From: Bacteroidales bacterium
Lineage (GTDB): Bacteria > Bacteroidota > Bacteroidia > Bacteroidales > UBA12077
DNA length: 64,000 nt
NCBI GenBank assembly: GCA_030637515.1
Contig: DAOWGM010000155.1
Coordinates: 44,633 to 108,632, forward strand
Direction: 5' to 3'
The notes beneath the pieces were generated by a model that worked only from the letters and a program-made list of their open reading frames with translations, was not told the origin of the DNA and ran no database searches. Each line of letters starts with the position of its first letter. Position 1 is the stretch's first letter. Positions 17,835 to 27,350 of the stretch are shown here, one piece after another. The position numbers and the translations under genes were made by a program.

Positions 17835-18839
17835 ATGAAATTAGATTTCGAACATATACCTGCCGGACATTGTGAAAATGGAGTAATTTCCAGTTTATTA
17901 AAATATCACGGTTTAAATTTAAGCGAAGCTATGATCTTTGGTATCGGTAGCGGATACTTTTTTGCATACATGCCATTTGTAAAAGTGAATGGAATTCCAT
18001 TAGCATCATTCAGACCAGTTCCCGGAATGATATTCACAAAAGCAGCGAAACGATTAGGAATAAAAATGAAAAAACAAACTTTTAGGAAACAACCTAAAAG
18101 AGCAATGGATGAACTTGATAAAGTATTAGAAAAGAAATTACCCGTTGGAATTCAATCAGGAGTTTATCATTTATCATACTTCCCTCCTGCATATCGTTTT
18201 CATTTCAACGCTCATAATCTTACTGTTTACGGAAAAGAAAATGACACTTACCTTATTAGTGATCCGGTTATGGAATATCCAACAACCCTCACTTATAATG
18301 AATTAAAGAAATCGAGGTTTGCTAAAGGTCCTTTAAGTCCAAATGGCAAAATGTATTATCCAATAAACATTCCTGAGAAGATTGATTTAAAACCAGCTAT
18401 CATCAAAGGAATTAAACAAACAGCTGATTGGATGTTAACAATACCTGTTCCTTTGTTTGGTGTTAAAGGAATTCGTTATTTATCAAAAAGAGTAAGAAAT
18501 TGGCCTGATAAACTTGGTCCTAAAAAAGCGGCATCTTATTTGGCACAATTAGTGCGTATGCTTGAAGAAATCGGAACCGGAGGTGCAGGATTTAGATTTA
18601 TTTATGCAGCATTTTTGCAGGAAGTAGCAGAAGTAATGCAAGACGACAGATACAATGAGATGTCAAAAGAAATGACGAAAATTGGCGATAAATGGAGAAA
18701 TTTTTCTTCTAAAGCTGCTCAGACTTGTAAAGGTCGATCCGCTGATCCTGACGGATACAATACTGTTGCAAATCTAATGCTTGAAATTGCCGATGATGAA
18801 GAAAAGTTTTTTACTGAATTAAAGAAACTAATAAAATAA
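17835..18839 (+). CDS. BtrH N-terminal-domain-like protein
   Basis: 'GHCENGVISSLLKYHGLNLSEAMIFGIGSGYFFAYM', 'FNAHNLTVYGKENDTYLISDP'; clear paralog of 8922..9935 product. Confidence 0.75.
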   Translation: MKLDFEHIPAGHCENGVISSLLKYHGLNLSEAMIFGIGSGYFFAYMPFVKVNGIPLASFRPVPGMIFTKAAKRLGIKMKKQTFRKQPKRAMDELDKVLEKKLPVGIQSGVYHLSYFPPAYRFHFNAHNLTVYGKENDTYLISDPVMEYPTTLTYNELKKSRFAKGPLSPNGKMYYPINIPEKIDLKPAIIKGIKQTADWMLTIPVPLFGVKGIRYLSKRVRNWPDKLGPKKAASYLAQLVRMLEEIGTGGAGFRFIYAAFLQEVAEVMQDDRYNEMSKEMTKIGDKWRNFSSKAAQTCKGRSADPDGYNTVANLMLEIADDEEKFFTELKKLIK

Positions 18840-19597
18840 TGCAGGAAAATAATCATATTATTGAATTAAAATATTTAACCAAATATTATAAAGGTTTAAA
18901 TGTTCCTGCCATCGATAATATTAGTCTGAATATAAATAGAGGCGAAATTTATGGTTTGCTTGGTCCAAATGGTGCAGGAAAAACAACCACAATTTCTATC
19001 CTATGTGGTTTATTCGGACCAACTTCAGGAAATGTATTTATTGATGGAATGGAATACCAGCATTCAGCTGAAAAAATAAAAAACATTATTGGCGTAGTTC
19101 CTCAAGATATAGCACTTTACCCATCGCTTACAGCCAAAGAAAATCTCACTTTCTTTGGCCGCATGTATGGACTTAAGGGTAAGCACTTAAAAACCCGAAT
19201 CGAGGAATGCCTTGAACTATTTGGTTTAGAGAAGAATGCTAACCGACGTATCAAAACCTTTTCAGGAGGTATGAAACGCAGGATTAATTTAATAGCTGGA
19301 ATTCTTCATAAACCAAAAATCATTTATCTTGATGAACCAACCGTAGGTATTGATGTTCAATCCAGAAATGTAATTCTTGATCACCTTCGAAATATTAATA
19401 AAGAAGGAACAACGATAATTTACACTTCTCATTATATGGAAGAAGCAGAAAATTTCTGCTCGAAAGTTGCTATTATTGATAAAGGGCATATTTTAATAGA
19501 AGGTAAGCCTAAAGATCTTATAAATAGTAAGGAAGAATACACTGATTTAGAAAGCATTTTCTTAAACATTACAGGTAGAGCTTTACGCGACGAATAA
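18839..19597 (+). CDS. ABC transporter ATP-binding protein
   Basis: Walker A 'GPNGAGKTTT', signature 'FSGGMKRR', Walker B 'IIYLDEPT'. Confidence 0.95.
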   Translation: MQENNHIIELKYLTKYYKGLNVPAIDNISLNINRGEIYGLLGPNGAGKTTTISILCGLFGPTSGNVFIDGMEYQHSAEKIKNIIGVVPQDIALYPSLTAKENLTFFGRMYGLKGKHLKTRIEECLELFGLEKNANRRIKTFSGGMKRRINLIAGILHKPKIIYLDEPTVGIDVQSRNVILDHLRNINKEGTTIIYTSHYMEEAENFCSKVAIIDKGHILIEGKPKDLINSKEEYTDLESIFLNITGRALRDE

Positions 19598-19608
19598 ATT
19601 AGATTAAT

Positions 19609-20892
19609 ATGCATAGATTATTATCATCGATATATAAAGAATTATTAGTACTTATAAGAGACAAAGCCGGTCTGGCAATATTATTTATAATGCCTTTGGC
19701 TCTAATCCTTATTATGACAGTAATTCAGGATGCAACTTTCAGAACCGTTAAGGAAGTTAACATTTCAATGATTCTTGTAAATAATGACAAGGATAGCTTA
19801 GGAGAAGCAATTAGCGAAGGATTATATGCTTCAGAATTTTTTCAGATTGTTGAAGAAATAGATGGCAAAGAAATCACTAAAGAAATGGCTAAGGAATTAG
19901 TTGCAACAGGAAATTATAAAATCGGAATTATTATTCCTGAAAGAGCAACCGATGCAATACGCGGAAATGTTAATGCCTTGATTAATAAGTCTTTTAAATC
20001 ATTCAATATTGCAGGAGTTAAAAAAAGAACTAAAAAAAGCACTATTGATATAACCATCTTTATTGATCCGGCAACAAGCCAATCTTTTAAAAATATGGTG
20101 ATGAGCTCTTTAAAAGAGTTTACATCACAACTGGAGATAGAAATGTTCTTTAAGAATTTTTCCGAAGCTATTGCACAAATAATGCCTAGCCAAAAACCAA
20201 TCAAGTTTGAAAGTTTCGAAACAATAAAATACAAGGAAGTTTATGCTTCAACAACTGAAAATGAGATACTTCCGAACTCAGTTCAACATAATGTCCCGGC
20301 ATGGACTATGTTTGCCATGTTTTTTATTGTACTTCCACTTGCCGGAAATATTATTAAAGAACGTGACGACGGTAGCGCATTCAGGTTGAAAACGATGCCA
20401 GGATCATTTATAACAGTTATGTTTAGTAAAATTTTTGTTTTTCTGAGTGTTTCATTCCTGCACTTTATTTTAATGTTATTGGTAGGAGTTTACATTATGC
20501 CTACTCTTGGATTGCCTCAACTGGAAATTGGACCACATAAGATAGCATTAGGTGTAATGGCTATCGCTTCAGGATTAGCTGCAACTGGATATGGTGTAGC
20601 AATTGGAACTATTGCAACAACACATGAGCAAGCAGCAACCTTTGGAGCAGTATCAATAATTATTTTTGCTGCATTAGGTGGCATCTGGGTTCCGGTTTAT
20701 GTTATGCCGCATGCAGTAAAAATTATTAGTCAATTCTCTCCATTACATTGGGGATTAAATGGCTTCTATGATATTTTTCTTCGAGGTGGTGATTTATGGG
20801 TAATTGCAGCGGAAGCAGGAAAGCTTCTTATTTTCTTTGTCTTAATGCTATTTATAGCAGTAGTTTATAACAACTATAACAAAACAAAATAA
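19609..20892 (+). CDS. ABC-2 type transporter permease
   Basis: Multiple TM segments, N-terminal 'KELLVLIRDKAGLAILFIMPLALILIM'; immediately after ATPase. Confidence 0.85.
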   Translation: MHRLLSSIYKELLVLIRDKAGLAILFIMPLALILIMTVIQDATFRTVKEVNISMILVNNDKDSLGEAISEGLYASEFFQIVEEIDGKEITKEMAKELVATGNYKIGIIIPERATDAIRGNVNALINKSFKSFNIAGVKKRTKKSTIDITIFIDPATSQSFKNMVMSSLKEFTSQLEIEMFFKNFSEAIAQIMPSQKPIKFESFETIKYKEVYASTTENEILPNSVQHNVPAWTMFAMFFIVLPLAGNIIKERDDGSAFRLKTMPGSFITVMFSKIFVFLSVSFLHFILMLLVGVYIMPTLGLPQLEIGPHKIALGVMAIASGLAATGYGVAIGTIATTHEQAATFGAVSIIIFAALGGIWVPVYVMPHAVKIISQFSPLHWGLNGFYDIFLRGGDLWVIAAEAGKLLIFFVLMLFIAVVYNNYNKTK

Positions 20893-20947
20893 TTTAATAC
20901 TGGGAATTGGTAATTGATAATTGTTAATTGATAATTGAAAAATAAAA

Positions 20948-21376
20948 TTGGAAACAAAACCTCTCATTCATAGAACAGAAATTATTGTAAGATTTAGTGA
21001 AGTAGATTCAATGGGAATCGTTTGGCACGGAAATTATGCAAAATATTTTGAAGACGGACGCGAAGCATTTGGTAAAGCTTTAGGTTTAAGTTATCTTGTT
21101 GTATATGCTAATAAGTATTTAACTCCACTTGTTAAATTGAATTTCGAATACAAGACTCCACTTGAATACGGCGATTCTGCAATAATTGAGACAAAATATA
21201 TTGACCACGATGCTGCAAAAATTCATTTTAAATATACCATTTACAATAAGAAGAATAATCAAGTAGCTGCTACAGGTGAAAGTATTCAGGTATTTTTAAA
21301 TCTCGATCGTGAATTAGAACTTTTTTGTCCTGATTTCTTTCTTGATTGGAAAAGAAAAATGGGATTAATAAAGTAA
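20948..21376 (+). CDS. 4HBT/YbgC-like acyl-CoA (acyl-ACP) thioesterase
   Basis: 'RFSEVDSMGIVWHGNYAKYFEDGREAFG' hotdog thioesterase motif; TTG start. Confidence 0.85.
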   Translation: METKPLIHRTEIIVRFSEVDSMGIVWHGNYAKYFEDGREAFGKALGLSYLVVYANKYLTPLVKLNFEYKTPLEYGDSAIIETKYIDHDAAKIHFKYTIYNKKNNQVAATGESIQVFLNLDRELELFCPDFFLDWKRKMGLIK

Positions 21377-21393
21377 AAAAAACATTCTCATTT

Positions 21394-22554
21394 ATGGACT
21401 ATATATATGCAATTGCAGACAATATTATAACATCATTAGGTTTTACAAGTAAGGAAAACTTTGATAATTTAAAGCTTGGCAAATCCGGAATTAAGCAAAC
21501 AGTTGATCCTAAAATCACTCAGGTTCCAATGTATTGCTCACAGGTTGACTCAGAAAGATTAAATGCTGAATTTAAGAAACATGGTAATCCTGATGACTAT
21601 ACTCGTCTTGAAAAGATGATGATTTTATCAATCTATGATTCATTACAGCAAACTAATATTGATCCTTCAAACCCAGATACTTTATTTGTTTTTTCATCAG
21701 TAAAAGGAAATATTGATTTAATTGAAGATGAAAATCATCCTTTTGATAAAGAGAGAATGAATCTTTGGGCAATTTCTGATCAGGTATGTAAGTTCTTCAA
21801 TTCCACTGCAAAACCAGTCTTTGTTTCAAATGCCTGTATTTCAGGATTAACTTCAATAATTGTTGGTGCTGAATATTTGAAAAAGGGGAAATATAAAAAT
21901 GTAATTGTTTGTGGCGGAGATGTAGTTTCTGAATTTACGCCATCAGGTTTTCAATCATTCAAAGCAGTAAGTGACCAACCTTGCAAACCATTTGATGCAA
22001 ACAGAACAGGTATTACTTTAGGCGAAGGAGTTGGGACAATCATCCTATCTTCAGATAAAGATTTGGTTCAGGAAGAAAATCCAGTAGTTTTTCGAGGTGG
22101 TGCAAATACAAATGATGCGAATCATATTTCAGGACCCTCACGTACTGGAGACGGATTATATTATGCTATCAGAAATACATTAATCGAAGCAGGTAAAACA
22201 AACACTGAAATTGATTATATATCTGGTCACGGAACAGCTACTCCATACAACGATGAAATGGAATCAAAAGCAATAAAATGGGCTGAACTTGATCATGTTC
22301 CGGTAAATAGCTTAAAATCTTATTGGGGACATACACTTGGTGCTGCTGGTATTATTGAGTGTATTGCAGGTGTACATTCCATTATAGAAAACTGTTTAAT
22401 AGAAACATTGGGGTATGCAGAACACGGTGTTAGCGAACCAATTAATGTTATAAAAGAATTTAAGGAAACAGAAGTTAAAAACTTTTTAAAAACAGCATCA
22501 GGTTTTGGAGGTAGTAATGCTGCTGCTTACTTTTCTGAATTAAATGCAGACTAA
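21394..22554 (+). CDS. Beta-ketoacyl synthase (C-H-H retained)
   Basis: 'SNACISGLTSI', 'SGHGTATPYND', 'KSYWGHTLGAAG'; internal ATG 21394 preferred. Confidence 0.88.
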   Translation: MDYIYAIADNIITSLGFTSKENFDNLKLGKSGIKQTVDPKITQVPMYCSQVDSERLNAEFKKHGNPDDYTRLEKMMILSIYDSLQQTNIDPSNPDTLFVFSSVKGNIDLIEDENHPFDKERMNLWAISDQVCKFFNSTAKPVFVSNACISGLTSIIVGAEYLKKGKYKNVIVCGGDVVSEFTPSGFQSFKAVSDQPCKPFDANRTGITLGEGVGTIILSSDKDLVQEENPVVFRGGANTNDANHISGPSRTGDGLYYAIRNTLIEAGKTNTEIDYISGHGTATPYNDEMESKAIKWAELDHVPVNSLKSYWGHTLGAAGIIECIAGVHSIIENCLIETLGYAEHGVSEPINVIKEFKETEVKNFLKTASGFGGSNAAAYFSELNAD

Positions 22555-22645
22555 CAGTCAATGACTGAAATAAATATTGAGAAACTCCTGAATATATTGC
22601 ATATTTAGTAGCACAATATTAAAGTCAGTTGAAATAAGATAAGCA

Positions 22646-23278
22646 ATGGAAAATAGTATATCAAAATATTGTATCATAAAACCTCACGAAGTTATTGTTG
22701 ACGGTAAATCTGAATTTATCGATCAAGAAAAAAATGATTTCGGCCCTTTTATGAAATCTGTATACAAACATTACGAAGTAAAATATCCAAAATATTTCAA
22801 AATGGATAATCTTTGTAAAGTAGCTTTTTTAGCATCTGAAATTGTTTTAAAAGGAAACGAACACATTAAGGAAATTGATCCTGTAAAAGTTGGTGTTATT
22901 CTGCAAAATTCACATTCCTCATTAGACACAGATACAAAGTACAACGATACAATAAAAGATAAATCGAATTATTTTCCAAGTCCTGCTGTTTTTGTTTATA
23001 CATTACCGAATGTAATGATTGGTGAAATATGCATTCGTAATAAATTTCAAGGAGAAAACACCTGCTTTATTGCTAAAGAATTTGATGTAGATTTTATCTC
23101 TGATCATGTTAACGAACTGTTAGATTCTGGAAAGTTAGATGCCTGCATTACAGGTTGGGCAGATTACATTGATGGTGAATATAGCGCAATCATGTTTTTA
23201 GTTGAAAAAAACAAGGAAAATAAAAAAGATAATATTAGTTTTAAACCCGAATTCATAAATCGATTAATAAGTAAATAG
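22646..23278 (+). CDS. Truncated/half ketosynthase-like (thiolase-fold) protein
   Basis: 'VKVGVILQNSHSSLDTDTKYNDTI...FPSPAVFVYTLPNVMIGEICIRNKFQGENTCF...ACITGWADYI' resembles the N-terminal half of KS; no C-terminal His motifs. Confidence 0.6.
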   Translation: MENSISKYCIIKPHEVIVDGKSEFIDQEKNDFGPFMKSVYKHYEVKYPKYFKMDNLCKVAFLASEIVLKGNEHIKEIDPVKVGVILQNSHSSLDTDTKYNDTIKDKSNYFPSPAVFVYTLPNVMIGEICIRNKFQGENTCFIAKEFDVDFISDHVNELLDSGKLDACITGWADYIDGEYSAIMFLVEKNKENKKDNISFKPEFINRLISK

Positions 23279-23280
23279 AA

Positions 23281-23535
23281 ATGGAAGAGTTAATAATAAA
23301 AATCAAGCAACAGGTAATTGAGGTTTTAAATTTAGAAGATGTTGAACCTGCTGATATAGATACAGATTCACCTCTTTTTGGTGATGGTTTGGGACTTGAT
23401 TCGATTGATGCATTAGAGTTAATAGTTTTGTTAGAAAAACAATATGGAATAAAAATTGAAGATCCAAAAGATGGTAAAAAGATTTTCTATTCAATAAGAA
23501 CCATAGCAGAATATATCGAAGAAAAAAAGAAGTAA
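23281..23535 (+). CDS. Acyl carrier protein
   Basis: 'LFGDGLGLDSIDALELIVLLE'. Confidence 0.93.
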   Translation: MEELIIKIKQQVIEVLNLEDVEPADIDTDSPLFGDGLGLDSIDALELIVLLEKQYGIKIEDPKDGKKIFYSIRTIAEYIEEKKK

Positions 23536-23560
23536 CACAATTTAGTTGAAGGGTTAGTAG

Positions 23561-24760
23561 ATGTCACAAAGGATTTTTGTAACCGGCATAGGTATAATAA
23601 CAGGTATTGGAAATAACATTGACGAAACACTTGAGTCAATAAAGCAGAAGAAGTCGGGAGTTGCTGAAATAAAATATCTTAAGACAAATCATAAAGGGTC
23701 TATTCCTGTATCCGAAGTTAAACTTTCGGAAGATGAATTAATTGAAAGAGCAGGACTGGATAAAAACGAACCTTTTACCAGATCAACTTTAATTGGCATA
23801 ATTGCAGCTGACGAAGCTGTTAAAAATGCAGGAATTGAAGATATCAAAGAATACCGAACTGGATTGATTTCAGGCACTACAGTTGGTGGAATGGACAAAA
23901 GTGAACTTTACTACCGAGATCTTTTAGAAACAACAAACCATATTGAATACATCGAAACACATGATTGCGGAGATAGTACAGAACGTATTGCTGATTACGT
24001 TGGTGTAAAAGATTTTGTTTCAACAACGAGCACAGCTTGTTCTTCTGCAGCTAATTCAATGATTTTAGGAGCACGAATGATAAAAAATGGACTTCTTGAT
24101 CGCGTTGTTGCCGGAGGAATTGAATCATTAACAAAATACCATATGAATGGTTTCAATACCCTTATGATTCTTGATAAGGAGCAATGTAAACCATTTGATG
24201 ATAACCGCATGGGATTAAATTTAGGTGAAGGAGCAGCATTTCTTGTTCTTGAATCTGAAGAATTGGTTAAAAAAACAGGCAAAAAAGTACTTGCAGAATT
24301 AACAGGTTATGGAAATTCATGTGAGGCTTTCCATCAAACAGCATCAACACCGGAAGGTAAAGGTGCATTTAGGGCTATGAAAGAAGCTTTAGACAGAAGT
24401 GGTTTAAAACCTGAACAAATTGATTACATCAATGCTCACGGAACAGGAACAGACAATAATGATCTTTCTGAAGGCAGAGCAATTGAAACTCTTTTCGGAA
24501 CTAATCCACCAAAAGTAAGTTCAACCAAGGCGTATACAGGACACACAACAAGCGCTGCAGGTGGTGTTGAAGCCGTACTCTCAATTTTAGCTATTCAGAA
24601 TAATATGATTTTCCCGAACCTGAATTTTAAAACACAAATGAAAGAGTTGAGTTTTAGTCCTGTTACTGAACTTTTAGAAAATGTGAAGGTTGATCATGTA
24701 TTATCAAACTCATTTGGTTTCGGTGGAAATAACTCTGCGTTAATTTTTTCAAGATATTAG
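23561..24760 (+). CDS. Beta-ketoacyl-ACP synthase (FabF-type, C-H-H)
   Basis: 'STACSSAANSMI', 'NAHGTGTDNND', 'KAYTGHTTSAAGG'. Confidence 0.93.
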   Translation: MSQRIFVTGIGIITGIGNNIDETLESIKQKKSGVAEIKYLKTNHKGSIPVSEVKLSEDELIERAGLDKNEPFTRSTLIGIIAADEAVKNAGIEDIKEYRTGLISGTTVGGMDKSELYYRDLLETTNHIEYIETHDCGDSTERIADYVGVKDFVSTTSTACSSAANSMILGARMIKNGLLDRVVAGGIESLTKYHMNGFNTLMILDKEQCKPFDDNRMGLNLGEGAAFLVLESEELVKKTGKKVLAELTGYGNSCEAFHQTASTPEGKGAFRAMKEALDRSGLKPEQIDYINAHGTGTDNNDLSEGRAIETLFGTNPPKVSSTKAYTGHTTSAAGGVEAVLSILAIQNNMIFPNLNFKTQMKELSFSPVTELLENVKVDHVLSNSFGFGGNNSALIFSRY

Positions 24761-24761
24761 T

Positions 24762-25826
24762 ATGGAAGTTTATATACAAGGTATAGGTAATATATCTCCT
24801 CAAAATACTGTGGACAGTAACATTTTTTTAGATGATGTTGTTAGTCACGAAACAGAATTTATTTTATCTATTGCTCCTAATTACAAAGAATTTATAAATC
24901 CTATTCAACTTCGCCGTATGAGTAAGTTGATAAAAATGGGAATAAGTGCCTCAAAAATTTGTTTAGCTGATGCTGGAATTGAAAACCCGGGAGCAATTAT
25001 TACAGGAACCGGTTTAGGTCTTGTTGGCGATACAGAGAAGTTCCTGAATATGGTAATTGATAATGACGAAGAGCTTCTTGCTCCTACTGCATTTATTCAA
25101 TCTACTCATAATACAATTAGTGGACAGGTAGCAATTGCACTTAAATGTTTTAACTATAACAATACCTATTCTCATCGTGGATTTTCTTTTGAAAGTGCTC
25201 TACTTGACGGAATGCTTTTAATAAATGATAAAGATGCTGAAAATGTATTAGTTGGTGGTTTTGACGAGATTACACCTGAGCATCATCAAATTATTAAAAA
25301 AACGCGTTGGGTAAAAAATGAGACAATTAAAAGTTTAGAACTTTTAGATCATAAAACTCAGGGTACAGTTGTTGGCGAAGGTGTTGGATTCTTTTCTTTA
25401 ACTGGAAAAAAAGATGAAAACACGTATGCCAGGTTAAAAAATATAAAAACCATATATAAGCCTGAAAGTAAAGAAGAAATTGAAACTAAAATAGATCAGT
25501 TTCTTACTGAAAATGGTTTATCAAAAGATGATATTGATTTAGTTGTATTAGGATTAAATGGAAATGTTGATACAGATGATATTTATTATCATTTAGCTGA
25601 TAATTATTTTAACACCAATTATGCTTATTTCAAGCATCTTTCTGGTGATTATCATACAGTTGGAACATTTGCTTTGTGGTTTGCTGCAAATACTATAAAA
25701 CATCAGAAAGTACCTGAAGTTGCTCGTTTCAGAAAAGAAAACTTTACTGAAAAGCCAATAAAAAATGTATTGGTATATAATCATTTTAGAGAAGTTGATC
25801 ACTCCATATTTTTATTAGCTCAATGA
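24762..25826 (+). CDS. Chain-length-factor-like ketosynthase homolog lacking active-site Cys and His
   Basis: KS-like fold ('GTGLGLVGDTEKFL...PTAFIQSTHNTISGQVA'), Cys position reads 'TYSHRGFSFESALLDG'; directly follows a complete KS. Confidence 0.8.
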   Translation: MEVYIQGIGNISPQNTVDSNIFLDDVVSHETEFILSIAPNYKEFINPIQLRRMSKLIKMGISASKICLADAGIENPGAIITGTGLGLVGDTEKFLNMVIDNDEELLAPTAFIQSTHNTISGQVAIALKCFNYNNTYSHRGFSFESALLDGMLLINDKDAENVLVGGFDEITPEHHQIIKKTRWVKNETIKSLELLDHKTQGTVVGEGVGFFSLTGKKDENTYARLKNIKTIYKPESKEEIETKIDQFLTENGLSKDDIDLVVLGLNGNVDTDDIYYHLADNYFNTNYAYFKHLSGDYHTVGTFALWFAANTIKHQKVPEVARFRKENFTEKPIKNVLVYNHFREVDHSIFLLAQ

Positions 25827-26584
25827 TAAAACCAGGAACAACATTCGTTCTTTACATCGTTGTTTTAATCCAAGTTTATCTCTTTCTTCCTTGGAAAGGG
25901 ATATTTTTTATTATAATAAGCCTGCTATTTCTAATTTATTTAATTAGCTGCTCTGCAAATATTTGCTCTCAGGCATATATAAAAACTCTTTGCAAAGCAG
26001 ATACAAATCAAAAGAAAATAGCTATTACTTTTGATGATGGACCTGATCCAAAAATCACTCCGCAAGTACTCAGCATTCTTGATAAATACAATGCTAAAGC
26101 AACATTCTTCTGCATTGGAAAGCACATAGAAGATAATAAAGAACTATTAAAAGAGATTGATAAAAAAGGTCACATTATTGGTAATCATACTTGGTCGCAC
26201 GATCTATGGTTTGATTTATTCTCATATAAAAGAATGCAAGCGGATATTGAAAAAACAAATGGTCTGATATTTGAAATAATCAATAAAAAGGCAAAACTGT
26301 TTCGTCCACCTTATGGAGTTACGAATCCTGCTTTAAAAAGAGCTCTGAAAAGATTAAATTTTCAGACAATTGGATGGAGCATTCGTTCTTTAGATACTAT
26401 TAAAAGTACTGAAAAAACGCTGAAAAGAATAAAGAAAGGATTATCAACGGGCGATATTATTTTATTTCATGATAATCGAGAGCATATTGTTGATATTTTA
26501 GAATCATTTTTAGAATATGCAAAGAGCGAAAATTATGAGATTGTTACTCTTGATGAACTATTAAATATAAAAGCATATGAGTAA
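25823..26584 (+). CDS. Polysaccharide deacetylase (NodB domain) family, N-terminal TM
   Basis: 'AITFDDGPDPKITPQVLSIL', 'GHIIGNHTWSH', 'FRPPYG'. Confidence 0.92.
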   Translation: MIKPGTTFVLYIVVLIQVYLFLPWKGIFFIIISLLFLIYLISCSANICSQAYIKTLCKADTNQKKIAITFDDGPDPKITPQVLSILDKYNAKATFFCIGKHIEDNKELLKEIDKKGHIIGNHTWSHDLWFDLFSYKRMQADIEKTNGLIFEIINKKAKLFRPPYGVTNPALKRALKRLNFQTIGWSIRSLDTIKSTEKTLKRIKKGLSTGDIILFHDNREHIVDILESFLEYAKSENYEIVTLDELLNIKAYE

Positions 26585-26600
26585 AATATATAAAACGGAT

Positions 26601-26700
26601 TGTCATCCTGAGTTTATCGAAGGGTGGCAAGAAAGGTTTGGCAAAAAAAATAACAATGTTTATGCTTCGCATGAGAAAAGTTCGACAAGGCTCAACATGA
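26601..26700. repeat. Interspersed palindromic repeat (TCATCCTGAG..TCGAA family)
   Basis: TGTCATCCTGAGTTTATCGAAGG ... TTCGACAAGGCTCAACATGA inverted arms; same family at 33587 and 39561. Confidence 0.75.
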
Positions 26701-27350
26701 AAGTTATTTTTTTTAGCAAAATTTTATTAATGGTTATTTTCTTTTTTAGTGCTGGAATATTACATGCACAGGAAACCGGTTTTAAGCAAGTTCAGGATAT
26801 TACCAAAGCACAAACTGAATTAGCTAAACTATCAGAGAACACGCAATCAATTCAGAGTAAGTTTGTACAAGAAAAGCATTTAAGCTTTTTAACCGAAAAT
26901 ATTATATCTAAAGGAGAATTTTCTTTTAAAAGTCCAAATCAATTACGATGGGAATATTCAGAACCATTTGAATATATTATCGTTTTTAATGATAAAAATA
27001 TTTACATAAAAGATGAAGATAAGATTAGTACATTCGATACTGAATCAAATAAAATGTTCGCCGAAATAAATAACATGATGATTGGATCCATACAAGGAGA
27101 TTTATTTACTGATACGGAGCGGTTTTCAGTACAATATTTTGAAAGCTCTACGCAATACTTATTAGAGCTTGATCCTAAGTTGCCGGAAATGAAAAGCATG
27201 CTTAAAACCATTAAAATCTATATTGATAAATCGGATATCTCTGTTTCAAAAATTAAAATGATCGAAAGCTCCGATGATTATACCAGCATCGATTTCATAA
27301 ATAAAAAATTGAATCAGCCAATTGATAATGAGAAATTTAATCTCAAATAA
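26697..27350 (+). CDS. LolA-like outer membrane lipoprotein carrier protein
   Basis: Signal peptide then 'SIQSKFVQEKHLSFLTENIISKGEFSFKSPNQLRWEYSEPFEYIIVFNDKNIYI'; track start 26577 lies upstream of a repeat, ATG 26697 preferred. Confidence 0.85.
   Translation: MKVIFFSKILLMVIFFFSAGILHAQETGFKQVQDITKAQTELAKLSENTQSIQSKFVQEKHLSFLTENIISKGEFSFKSPNQLRWEYSEPFEYIIVFNDKNIYIKDEDKISTFDTESNKMFAEINNMMIGSIQGDLFTDTERFSVQYFESSTQYLLELDPKLPEMKSMLKTIKIYIDKSDISVSKIKMIESSDDYTSIDFINKKLNQPIDNEKFNLK

Noticed and set aside
21346-21393. N-terminal extension of the 21346 ketosynthase ORF (MEKKNGINKVKKTFSF)
   Set aside because: Overlaps the preceding thioesterase end; KS homology starts at MDYIYAIADNIITSLG, so the ATG at 21394 is preferred
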